From positions 2,149,528-2,213,527 of the forward strand of contig NC_045140.1 in assembly GCF_008831285.2 (NCBI RefSeq): a stretch of 64,000 bases of DNA, given 5' to 3'. Under the pieces are notes generated by a model. It was not told where the DNA came from. It ran no database searches and saw only the letters and a program-made list of their open reading frames with translations. Below are positions 14,056-24,853 of the stretch, in pieces (position 1 is the first letter of the stretch; each line of letters opens with the position of its first letter). The position numbers and the translations under genes were made by a program. The DNA comes from Nymphaea colorata (lineage: Eukaryota > Streptophyta > Magnoliopsida > Nymphaeales > Nymphaeaceae).

Positions 14056-15753
14056 TAAGAAGATTGAAATAAGCTTACTGCCATATATTGCCGTATGGCT
14101 AAAAAAATTAAAACCATAGTTGAAAGTTGAAACCACTGTATCCCTTTGCTAAAGCACCTCAAAATGTCCCTACACCATGAACCGTCATTAATGCTCTTGC
14201 AGGTAAAGGCCTTTAGCACCGACGGTTTTAAAATTTTTAACCATCCACGAACATCCGGTAACTGGCTGATTTCAATTCCGAAAACAGTTGGTTGATCACC
14301 AAATACAGTTAGCATCATAGAATGAACTAGCAATCAAAATCTGATTGTAGCATTTGTTGACTGTTATGCGTTTTTTTTTTCTATTTTAATTGTTGAAAGT
14401 TTCCGGGGTTTCTGCAATCTATTCTTAAAGAAAGCTATTTTGAGAACATTGAACATTTTCCTTGCTGAGAATAATCTAAGAGCTATAATATCAGCATCAT
14501 TTATACAGGGCATGTGAAATAAAATTTTGACTATTCTTGGATCAGCTAACATTTGCTTCAACTTAGAAATGGCCTGTAATAGCATAAAACGGCGTGCTTA
14601 CACCAACCTGTATGATTGAGGAAGATCATTTCCTTTACATGATAGTCTGATAGATGGTTTGTTGGTCTTCTTGCTGTCAAAATATCTGTTCTCAATACAC
14701 AGGAAAAAGGAAACCTGATGCACATGCATATTTGGAAGCAATCAAGCAGCTTGGAGTTCATTCATCTGATTGTATTTTTATTGATGACAGGTGGATATGC
14801 CTTCTTCAGTTTTTTCATCCTTCTTCCTTTTTTATCGGATGAGATTGCCTAAATAGCTGTAACGTCTTTGAGGTTTACAGAACTGATCCTTTTGACCTAA
14901 AGAGTTTTCTTACTAACTGGGAAACAATTTAATGCTCTGAATTGATTGTCCAGTAAAAAGTATAAAAAATTGATGGGTGACTTTCTACCAAAAACTATGA
15001 CATCATTTATCTTTGACTTTTCAAACTTTGATATTCAACAAAGAGTACTGTCTTGATGGGTACATAATTATCTGGGAAAAGAGAATCACATGCCTTTTGG
15101 ATCATGACTATCCTATGCAAAAGGTTCCTACCAGCCCTGTTGAGATGTCACTTCCAATAAGAATACATGATTGTAGCTCACCAACTAACAGGTTACTGTC
15201 AGGATAAAGATTTAATCTTTAGAATGAATCACCATCCAAAAGGGCAATGCAACTCCTAGGTTCCTGCTCGATATAACATTCTGCTGAAGGAGAAATTAAG
15301 TAATAACAACACTACTGAGTGTTCTCATTGGAAGGCATACACAGGGAAGGAATCCTGATATGGTAGAAGCAAAGATGGGGGCTATAGAGGATAAGTTCCA
15401 TTTGCTAGAACCCAGCAAGGACACACAAACGGTTCCTAGTTGCACATAGCATGAAGGATTGTTGCAATCCGTCAAGTGAACCTTTGGAAATCTAAGAGTG
15501 TCTTTGCTGGTGAGAGCATGTCTTGTGAGCCAAGATGGCCAATCTTTGCTGGATTTGAGTGTAGTCTTGGAGGTCCACCAAGATAAACTTGTCAACCAGA
15601 TGCCAATCAAGTAGGCAATAGGTACAAACAGAACTTCCAAGAACAGGAAGCTGTCAGGGGGGGTCTCCTGTATCACATGATTTTGGGTATGGGTGCCATA
15701 CGGGTACAGGTGTGGAGTACTTCAAAAAACTTGGGTATAGGGATAATGCCGTG

Positions 15754-15789
<36 letters not shown>

Positions 15790-15992
15790 GTACGTGACAC
15801 TTAAACCCATAATGAATCATCTTGGCCGTTGATCATTGCAAGATAGGTGGCTTGAAGAAAATCAAATTAAAAAAAGGGGTATTTTAGTCATTTAGTTAAC
15901 AACTTTTTCTTTTTGATTTTCTTTCAACCATCCATTTTGAAAATGACAAAATGATTTCTTATGGGTCTTACACCTAAAGGTCACGTACCTAC

Positions 15993-16081
<89 letters not shown>

Positions 16082-16495
16082 CCACAGACCAAACAATAAG
16101 ATTCTAAAACTTATCTATGTATGTCGAACCTTGTTTTGGTCAATTTGGCTGAGTCCAAAAAGGGACAGACACGGCGCTGGGTGCATTGATGTGCACCCGA
16201 CATGATCAGCGCCCTGTTTACTCAGGCGTACAAAATTAGAGCGCTTCCATTTGTGCTTTTCAATTTCACTGTACCTTCTGTTCAATTATTATCTTTTTTA
16301 ACTTCCCACACTTTTACATATTTCGTGGCAAAATTTATTATAATGAATTTGTTTTTGGTTTTATGCTAATCAATTCGCAGGATCGTGAATGTGAAGGCAG
16401 CTGTAAATGCTGGTATGGCTGGTATTCACTTTAAAAATGCTTCTGCACTCGAACATGATTTATTGCTACAGGGAGTGGACATAAAACCAAAATGA
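6646..16495 (+). CDS. FHY1: HAD-superfamily FMN hydrolase-like protein, probably plastid (7 exons)
   Basis: Exons: 6646-6911, 8268-8343, 12394-12445, 13312-13426, 13492-13562, 14703-14790 and 16381-16495 (TGA 16493-16495). Every junction is GT-AG and the phase holds throughout, giving 260 residues. HAD motifs: I, FDVMDT (Asp70, Thr74); II, HAFTNYP (Thr165); III, GKRKPD (Lys197); IV, FIDDR (Asp221, Asp222). The order and wording (LPILLFD.MDTIVRDPFY.DVP.FFG; KLSAYL.WTFCSC..GKRKPD) match my memory of Arabidopsis chloroplast FMN hydrolase AtcpFHy1, which dephosphorylates FMN to riboflavin. ATG 6646 has A at -3 and G at +4. An in-frame ATG at 6694 (MASIAMG..) would give 244 residues, close to the roughly 245 I recall for Arabidopsis, with a Ser-rich transit-like start. 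Intron 2 is 4.05 kb and intron 4 only 65 bp. Confidence 0.9.
8979..9067. repeat. Compound (CT)n(AT)n microsatellite in FHY1 intron 2
   Basis: About 13 CT units are followed directly by about 32 AT units. The compound type recurs at 15996-16080, 52485-52548 and, reversed, 15752-15789 and 55838-55887. Confidence 0.95.
9445..10075. repeat. Intronic element with self-complementary GTATCGTA ends
   Basis: The left end near 9445-9505 has GTATCACCG, TATATCGTA and GCGTATCGTAAATG. The right end near 10005-10075 is rich in GTATCGTACGATAC, CCGTACGATACAT and AAGTACGATACGC, which are reverse-complement versions of the same words. The interior is AT-rich and shows no protein. This fits a non-autonomous TIR element, but I could not fix the exact ends or a target duplication. 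Confidence 0.45.
10280..10720 (-). mobile_element. Ty1-copia RNase H / polyprotein C-terminus remnant (antisense in FHY1 intron 2)
   Basis: Read on the minus strand from about 10715, with frameshifts and stops, the frame gives YIDAE..ADDPDE, then LSAYLLSFNPIHYGYIKHNE and INQNFVRQTIED, then NIAKILL and CSTRGRL. This parallels the end of a Ty1-copia polyprotein: 'CDADWAGDPDDRKS', 'SAI.ls.NPi.HgrtKHIEID.HFvRe', 'aDi.TK', 'lrGgvl'. It is clearly dead and lies antisense to the host gene. No LTRs were identified. Confidence 0.5.
11311..11346. repeat. (GA)n microsatellite in FHY1 intron 2
   Basis: Uninterrupted GA units apart from one C. No flanking inverted repeat was recognised. Confidence 0.9.
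14026..14055. repeat. (AC)n microsatellite in FHY1 intron 5
   Basis: About 14 AC units. The flanks (about 13930-14020 and 14200-14280) look like diverged direct copies of one another, sharing ACCATCCA and TGTTTCAATTTT / TGATTTCAATTCC phrases. Confidence 0.8.
15750..16080. mobile_element. TIR element with mirrored microsatellite arms (FHY1 intron 6)
   Basis: The left arm reads (TA)n(GA)n then GGTACGTGAC at 15789-15798 and AACCCATAAT. The right arm reads AGACCCATAAG on the minus strand, then GTCACGTACC at 15980-15989 and (CT)n(TA)n. The whole unit is therefore a palindrome whose outer arms are microsatellites. The interior (about 15800-15975) is AT-rich and noncoding. Related ends occur at 37505-37725 and 52265-52550, so this looks like a MITE family. 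Confidence 0.6.
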
Positions 16496-19350
16496 AGTGT
16501 TTCATGATGATGGTCGTCAGACCAAGTGAATGTGGACTTTACTGGAGTTTGAACATCTACCAAACTTGAAGATGCCGCAAAAGTGGTATTCACAATCTAG
16601 ATGTGCCGTCAAATGTAAGGTCAATAACTTGCAAAGATGTAAAGTTGCTATTTTCTACAAGCTCAGAAACTTCGCTTCTTGCCGCACAATTCTTTTAAAT
16701 AATCTTTAAAATTCAGCAGTTTGTCCTCTTGCACACATCTTGCTGGAACAACGGGAGGTTTTCTTATCTCGTAAATGCCAAATTTGTCTTTTCTGGCCTA
16801 CAGAAGAGAGAGCACTCCATGTCCGTTTTGGATTGGACCTTACTCTGCAATGTTGCACATTTTTCCCTTTTTGTGTCTCGCCAATGTAATAAGTACCACT
16901 CACTTCAAGCCCTCCACTTATACTGATTATCTGATTCAAGATTTGGTCTAAAAATCTCTAGCATATGAATAGTTATTCAGATTCAAAACTTGGTAAAATG
17001 AAATCTCATCACTAAATTATATAAAACCGATAAATTTGGTATAGATTTGTGGAAACTTTTATAGTTTTATGGTTATTTTGATCTTCCCTTTTGTACCTCC
17101 TACATTGGACGATATGTAGCTTTTAACTAGGAGAGGGATCCCTTCTTCCCCTACTTGGTTTCCACCCAAAACTCAATACTTGAGGCATGTTTTTGAAACC
17201 CCAGAATATATAAGATTCTTCATGGTGGATTTCCTATAAACCAAATACTCTAGTATCGTGTCTCTTTTTCAACAGGCAATATGGGTTTTTGACAGAGAAA
17301 TTTACAGCAGTCTATTTCACTAGACACACATAGATGGCATTTAGTGGGCCATGATGAATCCATCCATTGATCCAATGTTTTAAAATGGGTAACTCAAGGG
17401 TTTGAGTATAGGGGATTGGAGCAACCATCTACCACCATGATGAGCATCCACTCGAAACGGGAATATCATTTACAACGGTCCAAGAGAAAGATGAAATGGA
17501 CATTGGAAGTAGGAATTATTCTCTGAACAAGATGAACATTGGGGACAATAAAAATTTCAAAATGTTCAATCGAAGATGCTGTACTTTAAACAAGTGAATA
17601 TTTTAGAAGTACAATCAGGGGAGGATTTTATAAGAAATTTATCAGGAATCTGTGGTGAAAGGATGCCTCACTCCATCGCTTCCATTGCAGCACGGAACCT
17701 TACCGGCATCAAGAAAAACACATTTTTATGGAGTGCAACATTGCCAACTTGTAATAGTAAATGCAAGAAACAGAGGAAAGGCATGCATCGAGAATGCAAC
17801 CAAATTGACTTGGCTCATTTTAGCTCACTTCTGCTCCATCTGGGTTTTGTTTACACCAGAAACACACCGGGAAGATGGCAATCCTGAAGGATTTGTAGAT
17901 GATGGATGGAAGGTAATCAGGAAGTTCCGACATCACATGGCAGTTATAAAGGCAAATAGAATCAAATCCCAGAAACCTGGTTCATTTATCCAACCAACCA
18001 TATTAGTGGACATAATGGCATTATTTTGAGATCTATATTGATCTTCTGTAACGTATAGATCACCAACACAGACAGAACCAATTACATTTCAGATTGCAGC
18101 ATTTTCTAAATAAACTGCTACACACCAATATCAGTTGCCAAATACCAATCTCAGTGATGAACGTCCCAGAATGCTAATTGAATAAGGATGCCCCGGCTGT
18201 ATGAGCTTGTGCGGCTCTGGATTTGATACTTCAACATGAAGGCGACCTTGAAGTACCATAGGACCATTCCCCGCAAACTTATAGTGGGATTTATGAAGTC
18301 ACAACAGCGATTGAGGATTCCTTTGGAATGGAATAATAGGTGGAACACAGAAAGCATTAAGATATCGGCAATTCAATCACAACACCTAAATAAAGTTTCC
18401 TCTTCGAACTTGCTATCAGCAAAATGCTCCTTTTTTTGAATTTCCATCCCCAGTACTTTACTGTGGAAAGTTAGAGACTATTGCTGATTACACAGGGACT
18501 CATGTTGGATTCAAAATTGCATGAGTTTGCATGTTAGCAGCCATAAGGACTGAATACTGTACAAACAACCAAGTTGACCAACAAATGAAGGCCGTCAGGA
18601 TTGTCGCTGTATCCTCCTATAAAATTGTAAGAAAGTATCATCAGTCAAATATGCAAGAAACAAAACGGTTGGTCCTATCAAACTAATTTTTAGCATCACT
18701 ACTTTTGTATTAAGACATCAGATTTGACACTGGCAAACAGCCGCTGATCATTTTTATCATTATTCACATAAACAGAGAACAAGTTAAACAATCAAACCAT
18801 GTACTCTCACAATACCAAGCATATTTTCAGATAGCATATGGATAAACTGCAATCCAAGAAACATGTAAAGCTATCATGGTTTTAACTAAAATTAAAGTAT
18901 TAAAGTATGTGGAATACAAATTCTCCTTTTCCTGGGCAGAACTGTGTTCCTCTACATTTGTCAGCTTAATATGTTTCCAAAAGTAACCAACGTTAGACAC
19001 CTCATTGGTATGCTATGCCAAGAAAAAAAATGAACTGGCAAATTTTTTTTTGGAATGAGCAAAGTTAACAATCTTTTTGGCAAAAGCACAGCCGGATCTA
19101 TCTTTTATTATCTTATTTATTTAAAACACTTTGGACATTCTAATATGTCACGTTTATCATCAAGAATATTGTCAAAGTTCTTAAAGTTATTAAAATAAAA
19201 GCACCCATTCAGGTGTCATTTGATATTGTGTCATCATGTTGTATTATTCTCTAACATGAACAAAACTACGTCACACGGGTGCAAGAGTGGATGCAGGTGT
19301 AGGTGTGCCAAGTTTGAAAAGAACTTGAGTGCAGTCTTGGCGAGTATGTA

Positions 19351-19392
<42 letters not shown>

Positions 19393-20224
19393 CTGTTTAT
19401 AAACAATAAAATTATCAAGTAACAAATAATAGTCATAAGTTTTGGAGTTCATACTTCATCATAATCATATTGATGATTCTTTTGTTGTCTCATCGATATT
19501 TTGACTATCTTCCATGCTCTCAGAGTCATCAGCAAACATCAGAAGAACAAATCATAAGATCAGCTAAACCCATGTTAGCAGTACGTAGGTTACATTCCAC
19601 TTCAAAATTGAATTCTTCTGTGTCCACAACCCAAAATTGCAGATAGCAGCATTATCTGTGATGATCTACACTACTTCACCAGGGCTAGCTTCTTTGATGA
19701 CTTCTATAAATAAGTATTTCAAATATTCAGCATTTTAACAATTTTGAGACACAAAATAGTTTATGCAGTTAATCAAGTGATGATTTCATGCATGAGTTGT
19801 GGGTCGTGACTTCATATAGAAGTTGCTGTATAACACAGTATTTAAAGGCAAGAGATGGTTTGATCTACCAAAAAAAGCTGTCATTTTCCAAAAGAACATG
19901 GGTGCAGGTGCAGCGATGACATATATACATAGACACACACACACACGCATGCACGCACACCAATAATGGTGCCGCACCCAAGTGGCACACAAACCACACC
20001 CAACATGACTCTGATGCGGAAACTTAAAAAGTCCATGCCACTTACAACAAAAAAGGAAACAAAGTCATGATATCCTGTTATGTTAGAGGTCAGTGGCATA
20101 GTCAAAAGCCTATCAGATTGTGGCTATTGTGTGTTTGTTGGTGGAAACTTTGCCTCCTAAAGAATTAGAAACCAAATACCTATTGTAAGGACAAATGAAG
20201 AAGCATAATAATGTGCCATGGCTT
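16496..20224. other. Intergenic DNA between the FHY1-like gene and the PPR gene, left part
   Basis: No gene is supportable. The short reading frames at about 17576-18029 and 18236-18439 have no recognisable motif. A (TG)n(TA)n microsatellite lies at 19347-19392. Confidence 0.45.
19347..19392. repeat. Compound (TG)n(TA)n microsatellite
   Basis: About 9 TG units run directly into about 13 TA units. A shorter (AC)n with similar flanking words (GGTGCAGGTG, CACACCC) occurs at 19930-19946. Confidence 0.9.
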
Positions 20225-20370
20225 CCATCAAGCTAACTTAACATGGATTAGACAACTCATAGCTGCATTAGATGAAGTTTTACCAAAATCGACTCTATTT
20301 TGTAACAGTCGAAGTGCCATTAAAATTAAGACAGAAAATCAAGTTGCAGATCTTCCTCTAAAGGGTTGAC
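20225..20370 (+). mobile_element. Ty1-copia RNase H remnant
   Basis: The plus frame reads LTWIRQLIAALDEVLPKSTL, then FCNSRSAIKI, then KTENQVADLPLKG and a stop. This parallels the copia RNase H sequence 'EaeWirqLL.eLg...p..lfCDNqSAi' joined to the terminal 'dQvADifTKgL', with the segment between them deleted. It is a short dead fragment and no LTR was identified. Confidence 0.5.
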
Positions 20371-21975
20371 AGCTTGACAATAAAGAGATTTTGGTTTTCT
20401 AAAGGCAAAATAAGCATGACCTGAAGAAATGATTAGCTCCAGGGAGGCTGTTAAAATGCAAAATTTCATGTCTTTATGATTTGGTGTATGGATCTTACAT
20501 GTATCTGAGATCCCACAGTCCTCTTAAAGGCATTTTAGACTCCTTACACTATTCTGTTTTATACTATTAAGAACACCTCTCCCAGATCTTCCCACGGTGG
20601 AAAGGCTGCAGCACATAAAGGTCCATCTTGCTCCCTATAGTCACATAAAGGCTGGACATCTTGCTCCCTATAGTCCATGCAGATCAGTTTCAGTCCTACA
20701 GCTCAGAGTTACCGATATTACAACAAGTTCATGGTGCGCAGTGTAAAAAGATGCACCATACCTGGTGATGAAGACATGAAGTTACTTTCTGGCTTGCTAT
20801 AACGTTTGATGTGCAATGTCGATTATACCTATATGAAGCAGACTTAATCATGTTTTTGCTCCACAGGCCAACTTGCATTATGTAACTTTTAAAGCACTTA
20901 CTGACAAAAATGAATCCAAAATAGTAACTGCAAAAGCCCAATCTCCAGCAACTTGTTGATACTTGATAGTCCTATACAATTTAACGAGACACACAAAAAG
21001 GTTATCAAAAGGGTAGTAAAAATGCATAACATTCTGAATTTTTGCCACAAAATCATTGTACTCAGGAAATTTTTTAGGGCCATCTGTTTGAAATTGTTTT
21101 ATGTGCCCCAGCAACATGTGCCTCAGCTTCTGAAAATCACCCTTTTGTAATTCAACATGCGGAGTTACTCTTTTGGTTTCTGATTTCTGGTGCTCGTATC
21201 TATCTCAATCCAAAGGTTGAATGCATATTATCTGAATAAATAGTTATTTGGTGAATAATCATTAATAGACAAAACAGATGAAATTACTTGCAACAAAGGA
21301 GAGAGTAAAACCTTCTGAAAGACAAGAAGATTTACCAATAGTCCAATAAGGCTTCATACAAGATAAGATGCAAGAAGGGGCAATTAAAAAACTATCAACA
21401 TCAAAACCAAATGAAGAGTATTATTCCATTTCTTTCTAATAGTTAAGGGCCAGAGAAATCGAGCTTGAAGCCATACAAGAATACTATAATTTTTCCCCCT
21501 CCTTTATGTGAAGTGGGAAAGGAAAAATGGGCCATACAAGCTTTAAAGTACATCCTGCCCCACTTCGCTGTATGAAGGCTAGTCACAAAGTACATGATGA
21601 TCAAGGACAGGCATATACATATCCATTTTCTCATGACCCTTAACCAAAACAACAATGAAAATCTCATCAAACAGATCTATCAAGTATCAAGCCCTATGCT
21701 ATCCATTAGGCTTTGTTGCAAATGAATTTCAAAGAACAAGAGAACCATCACATAAAAACGACTATGATTTTCTTAATAAATGTAAAAAACACAACAAATA
21801 TACTTGCCAGAAAGTTGGACTACTAGTAGCTGTGGATTATGTAATATCAGATGTTGTACTCTGAAGCAAAAAGAATAATAGACAAACACCCGATTGCATG
21901 TCAGATGTTCCAAGAGAATACTCAGTTAGGCTGAACAGTGTATTGTACCCCCAATCTCAACCAATTTTATTATAT
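20371..21975. other. Intergenic DNA downstream of the PPR gene
   Basis: No gene is supportable on either strand. A tandem duplication of about 30 bp (TCTTGCTCCCTATAGT twice) lies at about 20613-20675. The PPR 3' UTR should lie just left of 21976. Confidence 0.45.
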
Positions 21976-24663
21976 TTATAAGGATTTCGCAGCATGCTGA
22001 GATTTTGCCGTCTCCTTTAAGACAGCTCCCACAATGGCTGCTTGTTCCAGGTTGTCAGCCTTATGCAGAGCATCTAAAAGAATGACACAACTCTTTATGC
22101 TTGCAGTACATCCTTTCTGTCGCATTTCTTCAAATACTCGGTATGCATCCATTGCTCTGTCTGCATTACTTAAGCCAGTTATTAAAGCATTGTAACAGGC
22201 AGCATCAGGTATTCCACCTTTTGCCTTGAATCTCTGGAACAACTCATTAGCTGCTACTACATTTCCTGCCCTTGCAAGACCAGAAATCATTGTTGTATAG
22301 GTAATTAGGCCCGGAGAATGGCCTTCCTTTTGCATCTCTTGCCAAAAGACAAATGCTTTATTGAATTTCCGGACCCGACAGAGTCCATTTATTAGAATGC
22401 TGTAAGTGTGGACATTGGGACTACATTTCAAGTCCTTCATGGACTGAAAACAAACAAGTGCTTCATTGATTTCTTCTGCCTTTACTAATGCATCAAGAAG
22501 GCAGTTCCATGTATAAACATTTGGAACCAGATCCTTCTGCATCATTTCTTCCATGATCAGATATGCTTCATCTATCCTTCCAACCTTTCCGAATCCATCT
22601 ACCAGGCTACTATAAACAATAACATTCAACGGCACTCCTTTTGCCTTGGCTTCTTCAAAAAGCATGTATGCTTCATCAAGCCTATCAATCTTGGCCAGAC
22701 CATCAATAACAGATCCATATGTAACCATTGTGGGTGTGTGTCCATTAGACTTCATCTCTTCAAGAAGCTGGTAAGCCTTGTTTACCTTCCCAGATTTGCA
22801 GAAACCATCTATTGCAGTGTTATAAGCTAGGGTATCTAAAACACATCCCTGTTCTTTCATGGCATAAAACAACTCATAAGTTTCTCTTGCATGGCCAGCT
22901 TTTATAAGACCATGAATGAGTATAGAGTAGCTCCTTGCATCAGGAACAAACCCCTTTGCTTTTATTTCTTCAAAAATAGAGCGTCCTTTTTCAGTTTCAC
23001 CAGACTTAAAAACACAATCCATATAAGTATTATAAAGTGTTAAATCTGCGGCACAACCTCTTCTTGCCATTTCCTTAAAAATCTTATGCCCGTCATCCTT
23101 TCTGCCACATTTGAAGAAGCTTCTAATGAGTGATGTATAGACCACAACATTTGGTTCCAGATCTGCATCCAGCATCCTCTCAAACAGTCTATATGATTCA
23201 TCTACACGGCTGTTTCTTCCCAAACCATCTATAAGAGAGCAAAATGTCACTGAGTTGGGCATACACCCCATTTTCTCCATGTTATTGAAGATTCCCAAAG
23301 CTTCATCAAGCTTTTGTGCTTTGCACAACCTATCAATCATGATATTTATGGTCCTTGTATTTGGGAATAAACCTGCTGCTTCCATCATATCCTTAACTTT
23401 GTCTACCATCATCATTTTTCCTGTCCTGCATAACATCTCCATAAGAATGTTATACGTTGAAATATTAGGTTCTGCATCCTTCTTCATATCCTCAAAAAGC
23501 TTACAAGCCTCTTCAACCTTACCCATTTTCCCTAGGCATGTAAGAATAGAATTGTATGCAATAACATTAGGTATGCATCCTTTCTCTCTCTGCCTCTCAA
23601 GTAATCTGTAAGCATCCTCAAACCTGCCAGCAGAACCATAACCCATAATCATGGTGGTGTATGCATATGCACATGGTACTTTCCTATTGAGTTCCATTTG
23701 CTCAAATAAGTCAACAGCCTCATCAAGTCGTTGTGCCTTGCAGAGGACACCAATCATGCTCGAGTATGTCACATCATCAGGCATGAGATCTTGGGCTTTC
23801 ATCTCATGAAAGAATTTCCATGCCATATCAACTTTTCCAACCTTACCAAAGCAATCAATACAAACATTATACAGAACTACATCTGCATCAAAATTATTGC
23901 TCTTCATTTCATCCAACAAAGAAAGAGCAGCATCCAGTCTGCCTTCCTTTGCAAATATACGAACCATGTTAGTAAACAAATGGATACCAACTTCATAGCC
24001 TATCTCTTGCATCTGATGGAACATACCCAGTGCAAGATCAGGCTCACGAGCATCAGAAAGAGCACCAATTAATGTAGTGTATGCCGAAAAGGGAGGGCGG
24101 AACTTTAATCTACGCATGGTATTTATCAAATTGACAGCATTTGCAAGTTGACTAGATTTTATCATATTTGTAACCAATTCTATACATACATTATTAGCCG
24201 GTCCATATCCAGCAAGGCTCATTTCTTCCAGAATATGTTCTAAATCATTGTAATTCCTACTTTTAGCCATAATCACGAGAAGTGAATTATATGCTTCAGG
24301 TGGATGCGACTGACCAATCTTCTGCTCTGTCCACCGAAAATAACGTAGAGCCAGATGTGCATCCTTCTGCCTCCTGAGCACAGCAACAATATATCCTGGC
24401 TGAGATTTGTGATCAATTGCAGAAAGGGCATCCTCCATTTCACCATTCCAGATGTTATTCTCCAAAATCCGACATATTCCATTTACACTGGAATCTGCAC
24501 TTTGCTGACTTTCTACTGAGTAATTCCTCGGCTTATTACTTTGTACAAAGCTACATCTACTAGCCAATTGAATTGGACCTCTAGATGCGCAAGAGAACTG
24601 TTTAAAAAGAGCTGAAATTCTTGAACAATGGCATCTGGGCCAAAAACTTATCTCTGCAGGCAT
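21976..24663 (-). CDS. P-class pentatricopeptide repeat protein, organelle RNA-binding
   Basis: One long frame carries 22 consecutive 34-35-residue PPR motifs from about residue 110 to the C-terminus (EAYNSLLVIMAKS, VVLYNVCIDCFGKVGK, TLAYNTAIDGFCKSGK and so on); one repeat has 34 residues and the last is degenerate. No E, E+ or DYW domain follows, so it is P class. Such proteins bind organellar RNA one base per repeat and act in processing, stability or translation. The N-terminus (ISFWPRCHCSRISALFKQFS) is basic and Ser-rich, as expected of an organelle presequence. The 895 residues and the pattern resemble Arabidopsis At3g06920, from memory. Start: ATG 24663 reads MPAEISFW. A spliced start at 26150 joined to 24653 reads MGREISFW, also 895 residues. 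An ATG at 24684 is in frame too. Confidence 0.9.
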   Translation of the reverse strand: MPAEISFWPRCHCSRISALFKQFSCASRGPIQLASRCSFVQSNKPRNYSVESQQSADSSVNGICRILENNIWNGEMEDALSAIDHKSQPGYIVAVLRRQKDAHLALRYFRWTEQKIGQSHPPEAYNSLLVIMAKSRNYNDLEHILEEMSLAGYGPANNVCIELVTNMIKSSQLANAVNLINTMRRLKFRPPFSAYTTLIGALSDAREPDLALGMFHQMQEIGYEVGIHLFTNMVRIFAKEGRLDAALSLLDEMKSNNFDADVVLYNVCIDCFGKVGKVDMAWKFFHEMKAQDLMPDDVTYSSMIGVLCKAQRLDEAVDLFEQMELNRKVPCAYAYTTMIMGYGSAGRFEDAYRLLERQREKGCIPNVIAYNSILTCLGKMGKVEEACKLFEDMKKDAEPNISTYNILMEMLCRTGKMMMVDKVKDMMEAAGLFPNTRTINIMIDRLCKAQKLDEALGIFNNMEKMGCMPNSVTFCSLIDGLGRNSRVDESYRLFERMLDADLEPNVVVYTSLIRSFFKCGRKDDGHKIFKEMARRGCAADLTLYNTYMDCVFKSGETEKGRSIFEEIKAKGFVPDARSYSILIHGLIKAGHARETYELFYAMKEQGCVLDTLAYNTAIDGFCKSGKVNKAYQLLEEMKSNGHTPTMVTYGSVIDGLAKIDRLDEAYMLFEEAKAKGVPLNVIVYSSLVDGFGKVGRIDEAYLIMEEMMQKDLVPNVYTWNCLLDALVKAEEINEALVCFQSMKDLKCSPNVHTYSILINGLCRVRKFNKAFVFWQEMQKEGHSPGLITYTTMISGLARAGNVVAANELFQRFKAKGGIPDAACYNALITGLSNADRAMDAYRVFEEMRQKGCTASIKSCVILLDALHKADNLEQAAIVGAVLKETAKSQHAAKSL

Positions 24664-24853
24664 GACTGAAACATATATAAGCATCTCCACACACTTCAGA
24701 AACACTCAGCATGTTTAAAGTTACCTTCATAGAGTGCCAAAAAATGGCATGTAGAATGGAAGCTCATCTCTGCAGACAAGCAGAAGCATACATAAGTATC
24801 TTCAAAACACATGTCAGAAACTCAGCATCTTCAGAACTACTGTCATAAAATAG
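24622..24853. repeat. 116-bp tandem duplication at the PPR 5' end
   Basis: Two diverged units: about 24622-24737 and 24738-24853. Anchors repeat exactly 116 bp apart, for example TCTCTGCAG at 24651 and 24767. Also shared are ATGGCAT and CAGAAAC-CTCAGCAT words. The right unit lies upstream of the left one on the gene strand, and both contain a minus-strand CTGCAG 3' splice-site candidate. Confidence 0.85.
24725..24769 (-). other. Possible 45-nt in-frame cassette exon from the duplication
   Basis: On the minus strand, TTGTCTGCAG is followed by AGATGAGCTTCC (exon start 24769), and the stretch ends TATGAAG before GTAACT (exon end 24725). The length is 45 nt, the phase fits between the 26141 donor and the 24653 acceptor, and there is no in-frame stop. 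It would add 15 residues (EMSFHSTCHFLALYE) that resemble the start of the main exon (EISFWPRCHC). It could equally be an unused relic of the duplication. Confidence 0.35.

Noticed and set aside
15296-15676. A 126-codon minus-strand frame in FHY1 intron 6
   Set aside because: No motif of any retroelement or gene could be recognised, and the start lies at the edge of a TIR element. Kept as noncoding.
17576-18029. Two overlapping plus-strand frames (103 and 125 codons)
   Set aside because: No homology pattern, poor codon quality and no splice context; could be relic DNA but cannot be supported as a gene.
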